Assembly: GCF_000312125.1 (NCBI RefSeq)
Contig: NZ_HE978642.1
Coordinates: 1 to 35,787 of the forward strand
Direction: 5' to 3'
Source: Timonella senegalensis JC301
Lineage (GTDB): Bacteria > Actinomycetota > Actinomycetes > Actinomycetales > Cellulomonadaceae
Length of the DNA stretch: 35,787 nucleotides
The translations under genes and the position numbers were made by a program. Shown here in pieces: positions 27,192 to 35,499 of the stretch. The notes beneath the pieces are model-generated. The model had not been told where the DNA came from. It searched no databases and saw only the letters and a list, made by a program, of their open reading frames with translations. Position 1 is the first letter of the stretch; the number at the start of each line of letters is the position of its first letter.

Positions 27192-27235
27192 GTGCCAAAA
27201 CTGGGCGGGCTGGTGCCAGGGGCACCGCGAACCCA

Positions 27236-27338
27236 CCATTTTTGTTCAGTTTTGGTCAGATCCTAAGCAAGAACGAACAAAAATGGAGGTCTGGTGATCA
27301 GCAGTGGTTGGGGCGGTCTGGTGACGAGCAGTGGCTGG
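27236..27338. repeat. 12-bp inverted repeat followed by 22-bp direct repeats
   Basis: CCATTTTTGTTC (27236-27247) and GAACAAAAATGG (27275-27286) are exact reverse complements around 27 nt. Directly after, TCTGGTGATCAGCAGTGGTT is repeated 27 bp on (27290-27311 and 27317-27338, three differences). It lies between the start of paralogue A and the end of the next minus-strand gene; the role is unknown. Confidence 0.65.
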
Positions 27339-27351
27339 CAGCCGGGGCACG

Positions 27352-28263
27352 CTACTGGGCGAGCAGGCGCTCGCAGCACTCGACCAAACGCGCGCGCAGC
27401 GGCGCGGACCGCTCCGCGAACCCACGCTGGCGCTCGGTGTATTCGGCTTTGCCCTCGGGGGTTTCGATCCGGACGGGCGGCAGGTCGAACTTGGACACGT
27501 CGTACGGCGAGGCCTGCATGTCGAGGTAGCGGATGTCGCGGGCCAGCTCGAAGCAGTCGAGGAGCAGGTCGCCGGGGATCGCGGGGTAGAGCTTCCACGC
27601 CCACTTGTACAGGTCCATGTTGGCGTGCAGGCAGCCGGGTTGCTCCAGCAGCGGCTGCGTTTCACGCGTGGGCGCAAGCTTGTTGAGGGGCACGGCCTCG
27701 GGAGTGAAGAACCGGAATGCGTCAAAGTGCGTGCAGCGGATCTTGTTGGCCTCGACCACGTCGTCCGTTCCGGCGCCGCCGAGGCGCAGCGGAAGGTCGT
27801 GGCGGGTCTCGTCGTCGCGGTACACCATGGCCCATTCGTGCAGGCCAAAGCAGCCGAGGTTGGCCGGGCGGGTCTGGGTGGAGCTCAGGATCGAGTGGAT
27901 GTACTTGACCGCTGAACCGCGGTCGGCCATGAACGACTCGACGTCCAGCATCACGGCACCATCGTGCTGTGTGAACCAGCGAGCCTGCGCCCGCTGGGAC
28001 AGGTCCTCGCCGACTTCCGGCGCATCCGCGACATCAGGTGAATCGCAGGGGGCCAGAGCGACACCCGCACCGGGCGTCCAGTGCCTCAGCCGAGCTGGCC
28101 GGACAGGGTAGTACGAGAACAGGAAGTCCTCGATCTCGTGCTTCTTGTGGGCGTCGTGCGCCTCGCGCCACGTTGCGGTGAGCGTGTCCGCACGCTCCGC
28201 GTGCTGGCGCGCAAGCTCGCGCCACTGCGTTGCGGGAAGCTGGGTCAGGGTCACGGTGCTCAC
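27352..28263 (-). CDS. Conserved actinobacterial protein, often labelled 3-methyladenine DNA glycosylase
   Basis: The 303-residue protein contains HKKHEIEDFLFSYYPVRPARLRHWTPG, NLGCFGLHEWAMVYR and GCLHANMDLYKWAWKLYP, which I associate with a conserved actinobacterial family that databases often name 3-methyladenine DNA glycosylase. I see no helix-hairpin-helix or other known glycosylase motif, so that name should be treated as unproven. The many conserved His, Asp and Trp residues suggest an enzyme, possibly metal-dependent. The GTG start at 28263 is six bases after TAGCCT on the minus strand, another leaderless start. It is a single-gene unit. Confidence 0.7.
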   Translation of the reverse strand: MSTVTLTQLPATQWRELARQHAERADTLTATWREAHDAHKKHEIEDFLFSYYPVRPARLRHWTPGAGVALAPCDSPDVADAPEVGEDLSQRAQARWFTQHDGAVMLDVESFMADRGSAVKYIHSILSSTQTRPANLGCFGLHEWAMVYRDDETRHDLPLRLGGAGTDDVVEANKIRCTHFDAFRFFTPEAVPLNKLAPTRETQPLLEQPGCLHANMDLYKWAWKLYPAIPGDLLLDCFELARDIRYLDMQASPYDVSKFDLPPVRIETPEGKAEYTERQRGFAERSAPLRARLVECCERLLAQ

Positions 28264-28275
28264 CTCACAAGGCTA
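28264..28275 (-). promoter_or_regulatory. -10 element, leaderless start of the 27352-28263 gene
   Basis: Minus-strand TAGCCT (28270-28275), six bases, then GTG at 28263. Confidence 0.55.
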
Positions 28276-28321
28276 CGTTCGTGGGGCGACAGGCCCAAGC
28301 CCGCGGCGTGTGATCCTGCAC

Positions 28322-28386
28322 CAATTACTGACGATTGTGCCCCCAGAACGCGTACCGGCCCGGTCCCAGCGAGGGGACCGGGCCGG
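28322..28386. terminator. CGACGAT-type motif and hairpin after the aldo/keto reductase
   Basis: CCGGCCCGGTCCC (28355-28367) and GGGACCGGGCCGG (28374-28386) form a perfect 13-bp stem 17 nt beyond the reductase stop (minus strand). No T-run follows. Next to it, ATTACTGACGATTGTGCCCC (28324-28343) is a variant of the recurring core with TGACGAT in place of CGACGAT. Confidence 0.6.
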
Positions 28387-28403
28387 GATGCAGCACGAGG
28401 TGA

Positions 28404-29426
28404 CTAGAACAGAGCAACCTTGCCAGGGCCGGGGAAGATCTGGTCGATGAGCGCGAGGTCGTCGGCCGAGAGCGGCTTGATCGCGCGGGCGTTTTGGGCG
28501 ACCTGCTCGATCTTGGTCGCGCCGGCGATGACCGATGCCACGGTGGGCTGGGCCGCGAGCCACGAGAACGCAACTTCCACCACGGTCATGTCGCGCTCCG
28601 CTGCGAAGTCCGCGAGCGCCGCGAGCGCCTCCCACGGAGCGGACTCGAGCAGCTCGGGCTTGGAGTGGACTACGCGGCCGTCGGCCGGTGCGCTGGTGCG
28701 TGAGTACTTTCCGGTGAGCAGGCCGTTGGCCAGTGGGAAGTAGGGGAGGACGCCGAGCCCGAACTCTTGGGCCGCTGGCGTGATCTCCATTTCCGCGCGC
28801 CGGTCGATCAGGTTGTAGTGGTTCTGGCTCGAGATGAAGCGGGCGGTGCCCAGTTCACGGGCCACGTACTCGGCCTGGGCCACCTGCCAGCCGGCTCGGT
28901 TGGAGTGCCCGATGTATCGGACCTTGCCCTGCGTGATGAGGTCGTCGAGCGCTCGCAGGGTCTCGTCGATGGGTGTGAGGGGGTCGGGGGTGTGGAACTG
29001 GTACAGGTCGATGTAGTCCGTGCCGAGGCGGCGGAGCGACCCTTCCACGGCGCGCATGATGTAGGCGCGTGATCCGCGGGCCTCGAACTCGGGGCCGTTG
29101 ATGCCGCTGGCGGGAAGACCAAACTTGGTTGCCACAACCACCTCGCCGCGCCGCGCGCCGAGCGACTTGCCCAGGAACTCCTCCGAGACTCCGGGTTGGG
29201 AGCCGTACATGTCCGCAACGTCGAAGAAGGTTATGCCGGCATCCAGAGCGGCGTTGATCACGGTCTTGGACACGTCGAGGGACTCTGTTGCTGTGCGGGG
29301 GCGCCCCAGGTTGTTGCAGCCTAGACCAATCGCCGAGACCGTGAGGCCGGAGCGTCCGAGGCGGCGGAGTTCGGGTGTACCTGCAGGTGAGGCGGAGTGG
29401 AGCGGGTGCGCGGCAAAGGTTGTCAT
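28404..29426 (-). CDS. Aldo/keto reductase
   Basis: The 340-residue NADPH-dependent oxidoreductase has the full catalytic tetrad of the family: Asp69 and Tyr74 in FFDVADMYG, Lys101 in ATKFG, and His145 in QFHTPD. The later GKVRYIGHSN and the C-terminal SVIAGATKIEQVAQN cofactor segment are also typical. It belongs to the general YghZ/potassium-channel-beta-like group that reduces aldehydes or ketones; the natural substrate is unknown. The start is ATG 29426, 7 nt after TAAAGT. It diverges from a methyltransferase gene. Confidence 0.92.
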   Translation of the reverse strand: MTTFAAHPLHSASPAGTPELRRLGRSGLTVSAIGLGCNNLGRPRTATESLDVSKTVINAALDAGITFFDVADMYGSQPGVSEEFLGKSLGARRGEVVVATKFGLPASGINGPEFEARGSRAYIMRAVEGSLRRLGTDYIDLYQFHTPDPLTPIDETLRALDDLITQGKVRYIGHSNRAGWQVAQAEYVARELGTARFISSQNHYNLIDRRAEMEITPAAQEFGLGVLPYFPLANGLLTGKYSRTSAPADGRVVHSKPELLESAPWEALAALADFAAERDMTVVEVAFSWLAAQPTVASVIAGATKIEQVAQNARAIKPLSADDLALIDQIFPGPGKVALF

Positions 29427-29563
29427 AGGAAGCACTTTACTTGGCTTCCTCGTTAATATGACGGATTGTCCGGGCTCTTTTGACTTCTGTTTTGTTACCG
29501 ATTCGTGACCGCAATGTGAGAAGGGAGGTTCATTATTTGGCATTACCTCCTAACGTCAAAGGT

Positions 29564-30466
29564 ATGAATGACACCCAAGCCGATGAACTTCGCCGCTCGC
29601 GCACCGCACACAATGACGTGCGCATCGCGCCGAGCGCCGACCACTCCGAGCAGTCTCGTGAGTCCGAGTCCTACACCCACGGCCACCACGATTCAGTGCT
29701 GCGCTCGCACCGCTGGCGCACTGTGGAGAACTCCGCCGCGTACCTTGCACCCTTCCTGAACGCTGGGCAGTCACTACTCGACATCGGCTGTGGTCCCGGA
29801 ACCCTGACCGTAGATCTCGCGCGCAACGTTGCGCCGGGCCTTGTGGTTGGCGTAGACGCAGCGGATGAGGTGCTCGAGGACGCGCGTCAGCACGCACGCG
29901 ATGAGGGCGTGACCAACGTTGAGTTCCAGCACGCCAACGCCTACAAGCTCCCGTTCGACGATGGCTCCTTTGACGTTGTCCACGCCCACCAGGTGCTCCA
30001 GCACCTGTCCGATCCCGTGGCCGCAATCCTAGAGATGCGCCGCGTGGTCAAGCCGGGCGGTGTGATTGCAGTCCGCGAGGCCGACTACGGCTCGATGACC
30101 TGGCACCCTCAGAACCACGGCCTCGAAGAGTGGAACGCGCTTTACCACGAGGTCACCAGCGCATACGGCTACGAGGCTGACGCGGGCCGTCGCCTGCTCA
30201 GCTGGTTCCAGGCTGCGGGAGTGGAACAGGCCGACCTCTTCCCGTCCGCGGGTATCTGGTGTTACGCAACCCCAGAGACCCGTGCATGGTGGGGTGGACT
30301 GTGGGCGGAGCGCTGCGTGGTCTCGAACTTCGCGCACCAGGCCAAGGAAGCCTCACTGGCCGATGACGTGGCACTTGAAGAACTTGCGCATGAATGGCGC
30401 AACTGGGCAGAAGAGCCCGATGGCTGGTTCATCGTGCCCAACGGAGAGATCATCGTCCGGGCGTGA
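29564..30466 (+). CDS. Class I SAM-dependent methyltransferase
   Basis: The 300-residue protein has motif I LLDIGCGPGTLTVDLA (residues 71-86), an acidic motif II (VVGVDAADEVLEDARQHA), and the LPFDDGSFDVVHAHQVLQHLSDP motif of the UbiE/Methyltransf_11 group. The substrate cannot be inferred. The C-terminal region (WYATPETRAWWGGLWAERC-like) resembles actinobacterial methyltransferases of unknown target. The start is ATG 29564, 7 nt after TAACGT; the longer opening to 29480 lacks any signal. A terminator follows. Confidence 0.88.
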   Translation: MNDTQADELRRSRTAHNDVRIAPSADHSEQSRESESYTHGHHDSVLRSHRWRTVENSAAYLAPFLNAGQSLLDIGCGPGTLTVDLARNVAPGLVVGVDAADEVLEDARQHARDEGVTNVEFQHANAYKLPFDDGSFDVVHAHQVLQHLSDPVAAILEMRRVVKPGGVIAVREADYGSMTWHPQNHGLEEWNALYHEVTSAYGYEADAGRRLLSWFQAAGVEQADLFPSAGIWCYATPETRAWWGGLWAERCVVSNFAHQAKEASLADDVALEELAHEWRNWAEEPDGWFIVPNGEIIVRA

Positions 30467-30490
30467 AGTAGCTCGACCCGTGATACGCAC

Positions 30491-30527
30491 AATGGTGGTT
30501 GCCTTGTATGAGGCGGCCACCATTTTT
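30491..30527 (+). terminator. Terminator after the methyltransferase gene
   Basis: AATGGTGGTTGCC (30491-30503) pairs with GGCGGCCACCATT (30512-30524) with two G-U pairs, and five T residues span 30523-30527. Confidence 0.85.
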
Positions 30528-30589
30528 GCGCCTCAGGGGGAAATGGCGGAATGTGACCGCAATCAATGCACGCCACCGCGGCAACCACC

Positions 30590-30601
30590 TAGAATGGCTA
30601 G
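30590..30601 (+). promoter_or_regulatory. -10 element of the FAH-family gene, leaderless start
   Basis: TAGAAT at 30590-30595, six bases (GGCTAG), then GTG at 30602. Confidence 0.6.
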
Positions 30602-31393
30602 GTGCGTATTGCGAGATTTACAACCGGTGACGACCCCCGGTACGGATTCATTCAGAACGAGAACGGCAAGGACTACATTGCTGTCCTCAGCGGTGACCCG
30701 CTGTACACCCCGATCGCCCCAACGGGCGAACGCGTGGAACTGGGGGACGGCGTGCGGTTCCTGGCACCCGTGATCCCACGTTCCAAGGTGATCGGCGTGG
30801 GCCGAAACTACGCGGAGCACGCAAAGGAGATGGGTAACGAGATTCCCACCTCACCGCTCCTGTTCTTCAAGCCCAACACCTCGGTGATTGGCCCAGACGA
30901 CCCTATCCTCCTGCCGGACTTCTCCCAAGAGGTCAGCTACGAGGCCGAACTCGCGATCGTGATCGGCCGCATGGCCAAGAACGTGTCGCAGGAGAACGCC
31001 CACCGCTACATCCTCGGCTACACCGTGGCCAACGACGTGACCGCTCGCGACGCCCAGCGCACCGACGGCCAGTGGGCCCGCGCCAAGGGCTTCGACTCCG
31101 CGTGCCCCATCGGTCCGTGGATCGAGACCGAGTTGGAAACGGATGACCTGGCCGTGCGCTCGCACGTCAACGGCGAACTGCGCCAAGACGGCAACACCTC
31201 GGACATGATCTTCGATCCGTCCTACCTGGTTTCCTACATCTCCGAAGCCTTCACGCTCCTGCCTGGTGACATCATCCTCACAGGCACGCCAGCGGGCGTC
31301 GGCCTCATCGAGCACGGCGACCGCGTCGAATGCTCCGTCGACGGCCTCGGCACGCTCTCCAACCCGGTCCTGCGCCGCTCGATGCTCGACTAA
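30602..31393 (+). CDS. Fumarylacetoacetate hydrolase family protein
   Basis: The 263-residue enzyme has the FAH core: KVIGVGRNYAEHAKEMG, the metal-binding YEAELAIVIG, the long catalytic stretch GYTVANDVTARDAQ, and the C-terminal GDIILTGTPAGVG. The family includes acylpyruvases, oxaloacetate decarboxylases and 2-hydroxyhepta-2,4-diene-1,7-dioate isomerases, and these cannot be separated here. FAH-gltX gene order is common in actinobacteria. It is read from its own leaderless promoter; 218 nt with an inverted repeat separate it from gltX. Confidence 0.88.
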   Translation: MRIARFTTGDDPRYGFIQNENGKDYIAVLSGDPLYTPIAPTGERVELGDGVRFLAPVIPRSKVIGVGRNYAEHAKEMGNEIPTSPLLFFKPNTSVIGPDDPILLPDFSQEVSYEAELAIVIGRMAKNVSQENAHRYILGYTVANDVTARDAQRTDGQWARAKGFDSACPIGPWIETELETDDLAVRSHVNGELRQDGNTSDMIFDPSYLVSYISEAFTLLPGDIILTGTPAGVGLIEHGDRVECSVDGLGTLSNPVLRRSMLD

Positions 31394-31458
31394 ATCCTGA
31401 TCGGCCGAAGTGGTGCGGGCGCTCGCGCCCGCTTCCCACGGCTCCTCGGACCAACCGG

Positions 31459-31500
31459 ATGATTTTCGACGATTCTGGCGGCAGAATCGTCGAAAATCAT
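31459..31500. repeat. Perfect 19-bp inverted repeat with paired CGACGAT cores
   Basis: ATGATTTTCGACGATTCTG (31459-31477) and CAGAATCGTCGAAAATCAT (31482-31500) are exact reverse complements around a 4-nt loop. It lies between the FAH gene and gltX. No T-run follows. This is the cleanest palindromic example of the recurring core in the window. Confidence 0.9.
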
Positions 31501-31611
31501 GGACTTCCAGCGCGCCTGCGCTGGTGCGACGATGGGCCGCAGGCCGGCAACGTAAACTAGAAGGCGGCGCGCCACAGCGCCACCCACAAATTCACAAACC
31601 TAAGGTGTGTT

Positions 31612-33144
31612 TTGTCCACGTCAACCGAAATCGCTACCGGAAGCGACATCCGCGTCCGGTTCTGCCCATCACCAACCGGAACCCCACACGTGGGAATGAT
31701 CCGCACGGCCCTGTTCAACTGGGCCTACGCTCGCCACGTCGGCGGCAAGATGGTGTTCCGCATCGAAGACACCGATGCTGAACGCGACTCGGAAGAGAGC
31801 TACCAGCAAATCATTGAGGCGCTGACGTGGCTCGGCGTTGACTGGGACGAGGGCATCAACGTTGGCGGACCACACGGCCCATACCGCCAGAGCCAGCGTG
31901 CGGACATCTACCAGGGTGTTATCAAGCAACTCGTTGACGGTGGATACGTGTACGAGTCGTTCTCCACGCCTGAGGAGATCGAGGCACGCAACGTCGCCGC
32001 GGGTCGTCCCAAGGCCATGGGCTACGACGGCTACGACCGCACCCTGACCGACGAGCAGAAGGCGGCGTTCCGCGCCGAGGGCCGCGAGCCAGTTCTGCGT
32101 ATGCGCATGCCTGACGAGGACGTTTCGTTCTTCGACCTGGTACGCGGCGAAGACGTCACCTTCAAGGTTGGAACCGTTCCTGACTACGTTGTGGTCCGGG
32201 CCAACGGTCAGCCGCTGTACACCTTGGTAAACCCAGTTGACGACGCGCTCATGGAGATCACCCACGTGCTGCGCGGCGAGGACCTGCTGTCCTCGACCCC
32301 ACGCCAGGTGGTCCTCTACCGCGCGCTGCTCGAGCTGGGCATCGCTAAGGTCATGCCAGCATTCGGCCACCTCCCATACGTTATGGGCGAGGGCAACAAG
32401 AAGCTGTCCAAGCGCGACCCAGAGTCGAACCTGTTCCACCACCGCGACCGTGGCTTCATCCCAGAAGGCCTCATGAACTACCTCGCGCTGCTGGGCTGGT
32501 CCATCGCACCGGACAACGACATCTTCTCCATGGAGGAAATGGTTGCCGCGTTCGACGTCAAGGATGTGCTGTCCAACCCTGCGCGCTTCGACCTGAAGAA
32601 GGCCGAGTCGATCAACGCAACGCACATGCGCATGCTCGAGATCGACGACTTCAAGGGCCGCATGGTTCCATACCTGAACGAGGCAGGACTGGTTTCCGCT
32701 GCGTCCTACGAGGAACTGACCGAGCGCGAGCAGGAGATCCTGACCGCAGCCGCACCGCTCGTGCAGGAGCGCATGACGCTTCTTGGCGAGGCCAAGGGCA
32801 TGGTCGGCTTCTTGTTCACTGCGGACGAGGACCTGGCATACGACGAAGAGTCGCTGGCTCAGGTTGCCAAGATCGAGCAGCGTGCAGAGATCGTGAGCCG
32901 TTCGATCGAGCTGATCGAGGGCCTCGAGTCGCTCTCTGACCCACACGAGATCCAGCAGGCGCTGCGTGCGGTTCTGGTGGACGAGATGGGCGTCAAGCCT
33001 CGCCTCGCATTCACCCCACTGCGTGTGGCCATCACCGGCCGCCGTGTCTCGCCTCCACTATTCGAGTCCATGGAAATCCTGGGCAAGGAGTCCTCGCTGA
33101 AGCGCCTGCGGGCATTCAGCGAGCACCTCGGAGCAAACGCGTGA
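31612..33144 (+). CDS. gltX: Glutamyl-tRNA synthetase
   Basis: The 510-residue class I synthetase charges tRNA-Glu, and in organisms with GatCAB usually also tRNA-Gln with glutamate. The HIGH-type motif is [10 protein letters not shown] (residues 19-28) and the KMSKS-type motif is NKKLSKRDP. The C-terminal anticodon-binding region (residues ~350-510) is of the bacterial GluRS type. The start is a TTG at 31612, with TAAGGT 5 nt ahead, serving either as a -10 box or as part of a weak ribosome site AAGGTG. Its stop overlaps the next gene's GTG. Confidence 0.96.
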   Translation: MSTSTEIATGSDIRVRFCPSPTGTPHVGMIRTALFNWAYARHVGGKMVFRIEDTDAERDSEESYQQIIEALTWLGVDWDEGINVGGPHGPYRQSQRADIYQGVIKQLVDGGYVYESFSTPEEIEARNVAAGRPKAMGYDGYDRTLTDEQKAAFRAEGREPVLRMRMPDEDVSFFDLVRGEDVTFKVGTVPDYVVVRANGQPLYTLVNPVDDALMEITHVLRGEDLLSSTPRQVVLYRALLELGIAKVMPAFGHLPYVMGEGNKKLSKRDPESNLFHHRDRGFIPEGLMNYLALLGWSIAPDNDIFSMEEMVAAFDVKDVLSNPARFDLKKAESINATHMRMLEIDDFKGRMVPYLNEAGLVSAASYEELTEREQEILTAAAPLVQERMTLLGEAKGMVGFLFTADEDLAYDEESLAQVAKIEQRAEIVSRSIELIEGLESLSDPHEIQQALRAVLVDEMGVKPRLAFTPLRVAITGRRVSPPLFESMEILGKESSLKRLRAFSEHLGANA

Positions 33145-33878
33145 TCCTGAACGATCGCATCGAAGGCGTCCTGTTCGATATCGACGACACACTCGTTGAT
33201 ACGCGGGGCGCCTTCGCGCATGCCCTGAGTGTTTTGGCTGGCGAGTACCTGACCGAACTGCCCACGGGGCGCCACGGCGAGGTGCTCGCCATGTGGCGCG
33301 CCGACACACATGGGCACTACCGCGCGTACACGCGGGGCGAAAAGAGCGCACGCGAACAGCGCATGGCTCGCGCCAACGAGCTCCACAGCGAGTTTGGGGG
33401 AGTGCACCTCGACGACCGTGGCTTTGACGAGTGGGATGACCTGTTCCAGTCTTCGTTCAAGGAAGGCTGGAAGGCTTTCGACGAGTCGCGTAGCGTGATC
33501 GACGAGCTGCGCGCGCGCGGGTATCGCGTGGGTGCGCTGTCCAATGCTGGGCTCGCGCTGCAGACTGAGAAGCTTGCGGCCTGCGGGTTGGGCGACGTCG
33601 ACATCCTAGTCACCTTGGACACGTTTGGGGTAGGTAAGCCCGACCCGCGCGTGTTTGTGGAGGCCTCTCGACTTCTGGGTGTCTCGCTGGAGGCGTCGGC
33701 GTATGTGGGCGACGAACTGGACATTGACGCGCGTGGAGCGCTTGGCGCCGGTCTTGGGCAAGGTATCTGGGTGGACCGACCTGGAGCCCGGCGAGGCGGC
33801 ACACACGAGGAATCCACCGCGGCTGCGGTTGCCGAAGGCATTGCGGTTGTTCCATCGCTCGCGGAACTGCTGGGCTGA
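33141..33878 (+). CDS. HAD-superfamily hydrolase
   Basis: The 245-residue protein has all four HAD motifs: DIDDTLVD (nucleophile Asp13, acid Asp15), SNAG (Ser134-Asn135), Lys166 in VGKPDPRVF, and GDELDID (residues 190-196). The cap lies between motifs I and II, as in phosphoglycolate-phosphatase-like enzymes. It probably dephosphorylates a small metabolite; the substrate is unknown. The GTG start overlaps the gltX stop (GTGA), so translation is coupled, and it in turn overlaps a small downstream frame. Confidence 0.9.
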   Translation: MILNDRIEGVLFDIDDTLVDTRGAFAHALSVLAGEYLTELPTGRHGEVLAMWRADTHGHYRAYTRGEKSAREQRMARANELHSEFGGVHLDDRGFDEWDDLFQSSFKEGWKAFDESRSVIDELRARGYRVGALSNAGLALQTEKLAACGLGDVDILVTLDTFGVGKPDPRVFVEASRLLGVSLEASAYVGDELDIDARGALGAGLGQGIWVDRPGARRGGTHEESTAAAVAEGIAVVPSLAELLG

Positions 33879-34027
33879 TGATCGGCGCCCTGCGCATCTT
33901 TGAGGACTGTGCGACACCGGACTGCCTCGATACCTCGAGCTTCACCATCGAACTGTGGCAGGTCATCGCCGTGTTTGCTGTGGTGGCAGTCTTGGCGGGC
34001 CTGATGGTTCTGCGCAGGCGAAAGTAG
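33878..34027 (+). CDS. Small single-pass membrane protein (49 aa)
   Basis: The frame encodes 49 residues: a short N-terminus with two Cys ([16 protein letters not shown]), a hydrophobic segment LWQVIAVFAVVAVLAGLMVL at about residues 26-45, and a basic end RRRK that would stay in the cytoplasm. Its ATG overlaps the HAD gene stop (TGATG), and codons are G/C-ending, so it looks truly coupled to gltX-HAD. I know no family for it. A terminator follows 70 nt later. Confidence 0.65.
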   Translation: MIGALRIFEDCATPDCLDTSSFTIELWQVIAVFAVVAVLAGLMVLRRRK

Positions 34028-34096
34028 CCTGTGTTAGAGGTTTTGGTTGGTGTGTAGCTAGGTGTGCTCCTTGGTGTGCGCATGGGTGTGCTTCTA

Positions 34097-34139
34097 AGTG
34101 GAGGTGAGTTCCTTGCGGAACTCGCCTTCACTTTTCTTT
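34097..34139 (+). terminator. Terminator of the gltX-HAD-small protein operon
   Basis: A 16-bp stem with two imperfect pairs (34097-34112 with 34117-34132, loop TTGC) is followed by TTTTCTTT. Upstream lies a run of GGTGTG repeats of no clear function (34050-34090). Confidence 0.85.
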
Positions 34140-34350
34140 GGGCGCACGGAACCTAGTGGCCTGCGTGACATATGGGAGTTCGAGGCCTGCGTCGGCGCCC
34201 GGAATCGAGGTCGGCCAGTGCCCACGAGACGAGCTCCTGCGGGTACGGCGGACGCGCGTCGTCATACAGTTTTGCTTGGGTTCCAAATGAAAGCGCGTGG
34301 TGGGAATCCGCATGGTTGTGCGAGTTGGCGTTGTAGGAGGTCGCGGCCAT
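34140..34350 (-). pseudogene. Remnant of a class I methyltransferase gene
   Basis: The minus-strand frame from ATG 34350 reads MAATSYNANSHNHADSHHA and then LSFGTQAKLYDDARPPYPQELVSW in two pieces; the FG..A..YD.ARP.YP pattern is the usual N-terminus of a SAM-methyltransferase family. The similarity stops after about 50 residues at Arg-rich out-of-family sequence and a stop at 34153; motif I (the GxGxG loop) is absent. Minus-strand TTGACG and TATGTG upstream look like a surviving promoter. I conclude this is a 5' fragment left by deletion. Confidence 0.55.
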
Positions 34351-34500
34351 CCACATAACGTAACGCAGGACACGTCAATTCGATTTGGAATCTCGGCTCA
34401 GACTGGGTAATGTTTTCGTTGTTGGCAGCGCGGGAAACCACGCAAGACCTACTGAGAACAGCGCGAAAACGTTGATATCAAGCCAAAAGGTCGTAGTCAA

Positions 34501-34572
34501 TGGGGTATGGTGTAATTGGCAACACAACGGTTTCTGGTACCGTCATTCTAGGTTCGAGTCCTGGTACCCCAG
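34501..34572 (+). tRNA. tRNA-Gln (anticodon CTG)
   Basis: A 72-nt cloverleaf. The acceptor stem is TGGGGTA/TACCCCA with discriminator G. The anticodon arm is ACGGT-TTCTGGT-ACCGT, with CTG at the anticodon, reading CAG. The T arm contains GGTTCGAGTCC. CCA is not encoded. Confidence 0.95.
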
Positions 34573-34613
34573 CGAATAGCTCCCATGGAGTTATTTAGTA
34601 CGAAAGTACAAAG

Positions 34614-34686
34614 GCCCCCATCGTATAGCGGCCTAGTACGCCGCCCTCTCACGGCGGTAACACGGGTTCAAATCCCGTTGGGGGTA
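34614..34686 (+). tRNA. tRNA-Glu (anticodon CTC), copy 1
   Basis: A 73-nt cloverleaf with acceptor GCCCCCA/TGGGGGT (G-U first pair), discriminator A, and an anticodon arm CCGCC-CTCTCAC-GGCGG (CTC, reading GAG). The T arm contains GGGTTCAAATCCC. It lies 41 nt after tRNA-Gln and is probably cotranscribed with it. Confidence 0.96.
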
Positions 34687-34692
34687 CAAGTT

Positions 34693-34730
34693 AGAAAAGC
34701 CACTCAGTCTTCGGACTGGGTGGCTTTTCT
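34693..34730 (+). terminator. tRNA terminator, copy 1, UUCG loop
   Basis: A 17-bp stem with one G-U pair (34693-34709 with 34714-34730) closed by TTCG, whose 3' arm supplies TTTTCT. It lies 7 nt after tRNA-Glu. Confidence 0.88.
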
Positions 34731-34953
34731 CGTTTCGAGAGTTTTTCTGCAACCTGGCGCGGCCAAGGTATGGCCGATGGATGGCTGGATCACCGATGTG
34801 TGATCGACAGTCATACATCGGTGAGTGGGCCATACATCGAAACCCATTCACCCGCACCCAAGCCGCTTGCGCCCGCGCTACCCGCGCCCAAGCCACCTGC
34901 ACCCATTCACCCGCGCCCGCGCTACCCCAGCTTTCGACCCTCGATTTTCGGCG

Positions 34954-35018
34954 AGTGCCGGGTTTTGGCATCGAGTGCCGTGTCCGCGATCCGGCACTCG
35001 ATGCTAAAAACCGGCACT
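34954..35018. repeat. 27-bp inverted repeat
   Basis: AGTGCCGGGTTTTGGCATCG (34954 on, 27 bases) and its near-exact reverse complement at 34992-35018 (25 of 27) flank an 11-nt loop. The preceding GGCGAGTGCCG also occurs near 35773 at the end of the window, so a second copy may continue beyond it. The stretch 34731-35384 holds no gene; it contains this repeat, the 24-nt repeats at 35166 and 35196, and a Pro-codon-like CCCGCACC-rich run. Confidence 0.8.
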
Positions 35019-35165
35019 TAGGGAAGCAGCGGCGGCGAGAGGAGCCAGGGTCGGGGAACCAAGGGCGGCAAGGGGTCTGGACTCGCGGAAGCAGCAGAGG
35101 TGCGAGGGGCAGTGCTCGCAGGAGGTCAGCCGCACAGGGGGCTATCGCTGCTCCAACTCGTTAGC

Positions 35166-35219
35166 GAGAGTATCCCTGAGCCCACTCTCGTAGGGGAGAG
35201 TATTCCTGAGCCCACTCTC
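35166..35219 (+). repeat. Two adjacent copies of the 24-nt dispersed repeat
   Basis: 35166-35189 and 35196-35219 differ at a single base and have the form GAGAGT-N12-ACTCTC. Copy 1 of the family lies at 155-178 on the opposite strand, about 35 kb away. Confidence 0.8.
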
Positions 35220-35316
35220 GATGAAGAGGGGGTGCGGTGATGCTGGGAGGTGAGCATGATCGTCGGGAATCATTTTCAGCAGCCTAACGATGTGTTTGGC
35301 GTCACCGAAATTGGGC

Positions 35317-35347
35317 TTGCGCAGGTCAGCACGCGTTAGGTTATGCT
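35317..35347 (+). promoter_or_regulatory. Possible promoter of the second tRNA-Glu
   Basis: TTGCGC at 35317-35322 and TATGCT at 35342-35347 are 19 bp apart. Transcription would start near 35354, 31 nt before the tRNA. The spacing is long, so confidence is limited. Confidence 0.35.
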
Positions 35348-35384
35348 TATGGAGCACTAAGCGCGGAAGCGTTTATGGCGATAG

Positions 35385-35457
35385 GCCCCCATCGTATAGC
35401 GGCCTAGTACGCCGCCCTCTCACGGCGGTAACACGGGTTCAAATCCCGTTGGGGGTA
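35385..35457 (+). tRNA. tRNA-Glu (anticodon CTC), copy 2
   Basis: Identical in all 73 positions to the tRNA at 34614-34686. Confidence 0.96.
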
Positions 35458-35463
35458 CAACAC

Positions 35464-35499
35464 GGAAAGCCACTCAGTCTTCGGACTGGGTGGCTTTCC
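35464..35499 (+). terminator. tRNA terminator, copy 2
   Basis: A 16-bp stem (35464-35479 with 35484-35499) around TTCG. Relative to copy 1 the lower stem changes from AGAAAAGCC/GGCTTTTCT to GGAAAGCC/GGCTTTCC, so both strands changed together and pairing was kept. The following T-content is low. Confidence 0.8.

Larger units (their letters stand above)
34611..34900 (+). repeat. Duplicated tRNA-Glu segment, copy 1
   Basis: This block (tRNA-Glu, its terminator, and about 170 nt beyond) recurs at 35382-35640 with an offset of 770-771 bp. The tRNAs are identical; the downstream parts differ at many positions. Shared landmarks are ATGGCTGGATCACC and CCCATTCACCCGCACCCAAG. Confidence 0.85.

Noticed and set aside
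27352-28263. Firm assignment as a DNA glycosylase
   Set aside because: I could find no helix-hairpin-helix or catalytic motif of any glycosylase family; only a database-style name supports it.
31669-32946. A 425-codon open frame on the minus strand opposite gltX
   Set aside because: Same cause: antisense of a strongly conserved gene, with no family features.
34471-34499. TTGATA and TAGTCA as the tRNA-Gln promoter
   Set aside because: The -10 would lie at 34494-34499, so transcription would begin inside the tRNA, whose 5' end is 34501.
34770-35164. Pro/Arg-rich open frames downstream of the first tRNA-Glu
   Set aside because: They arise from CCCGCACC-rich repeats and inverted repeats, overlap in several frames, and have no ribosome site.
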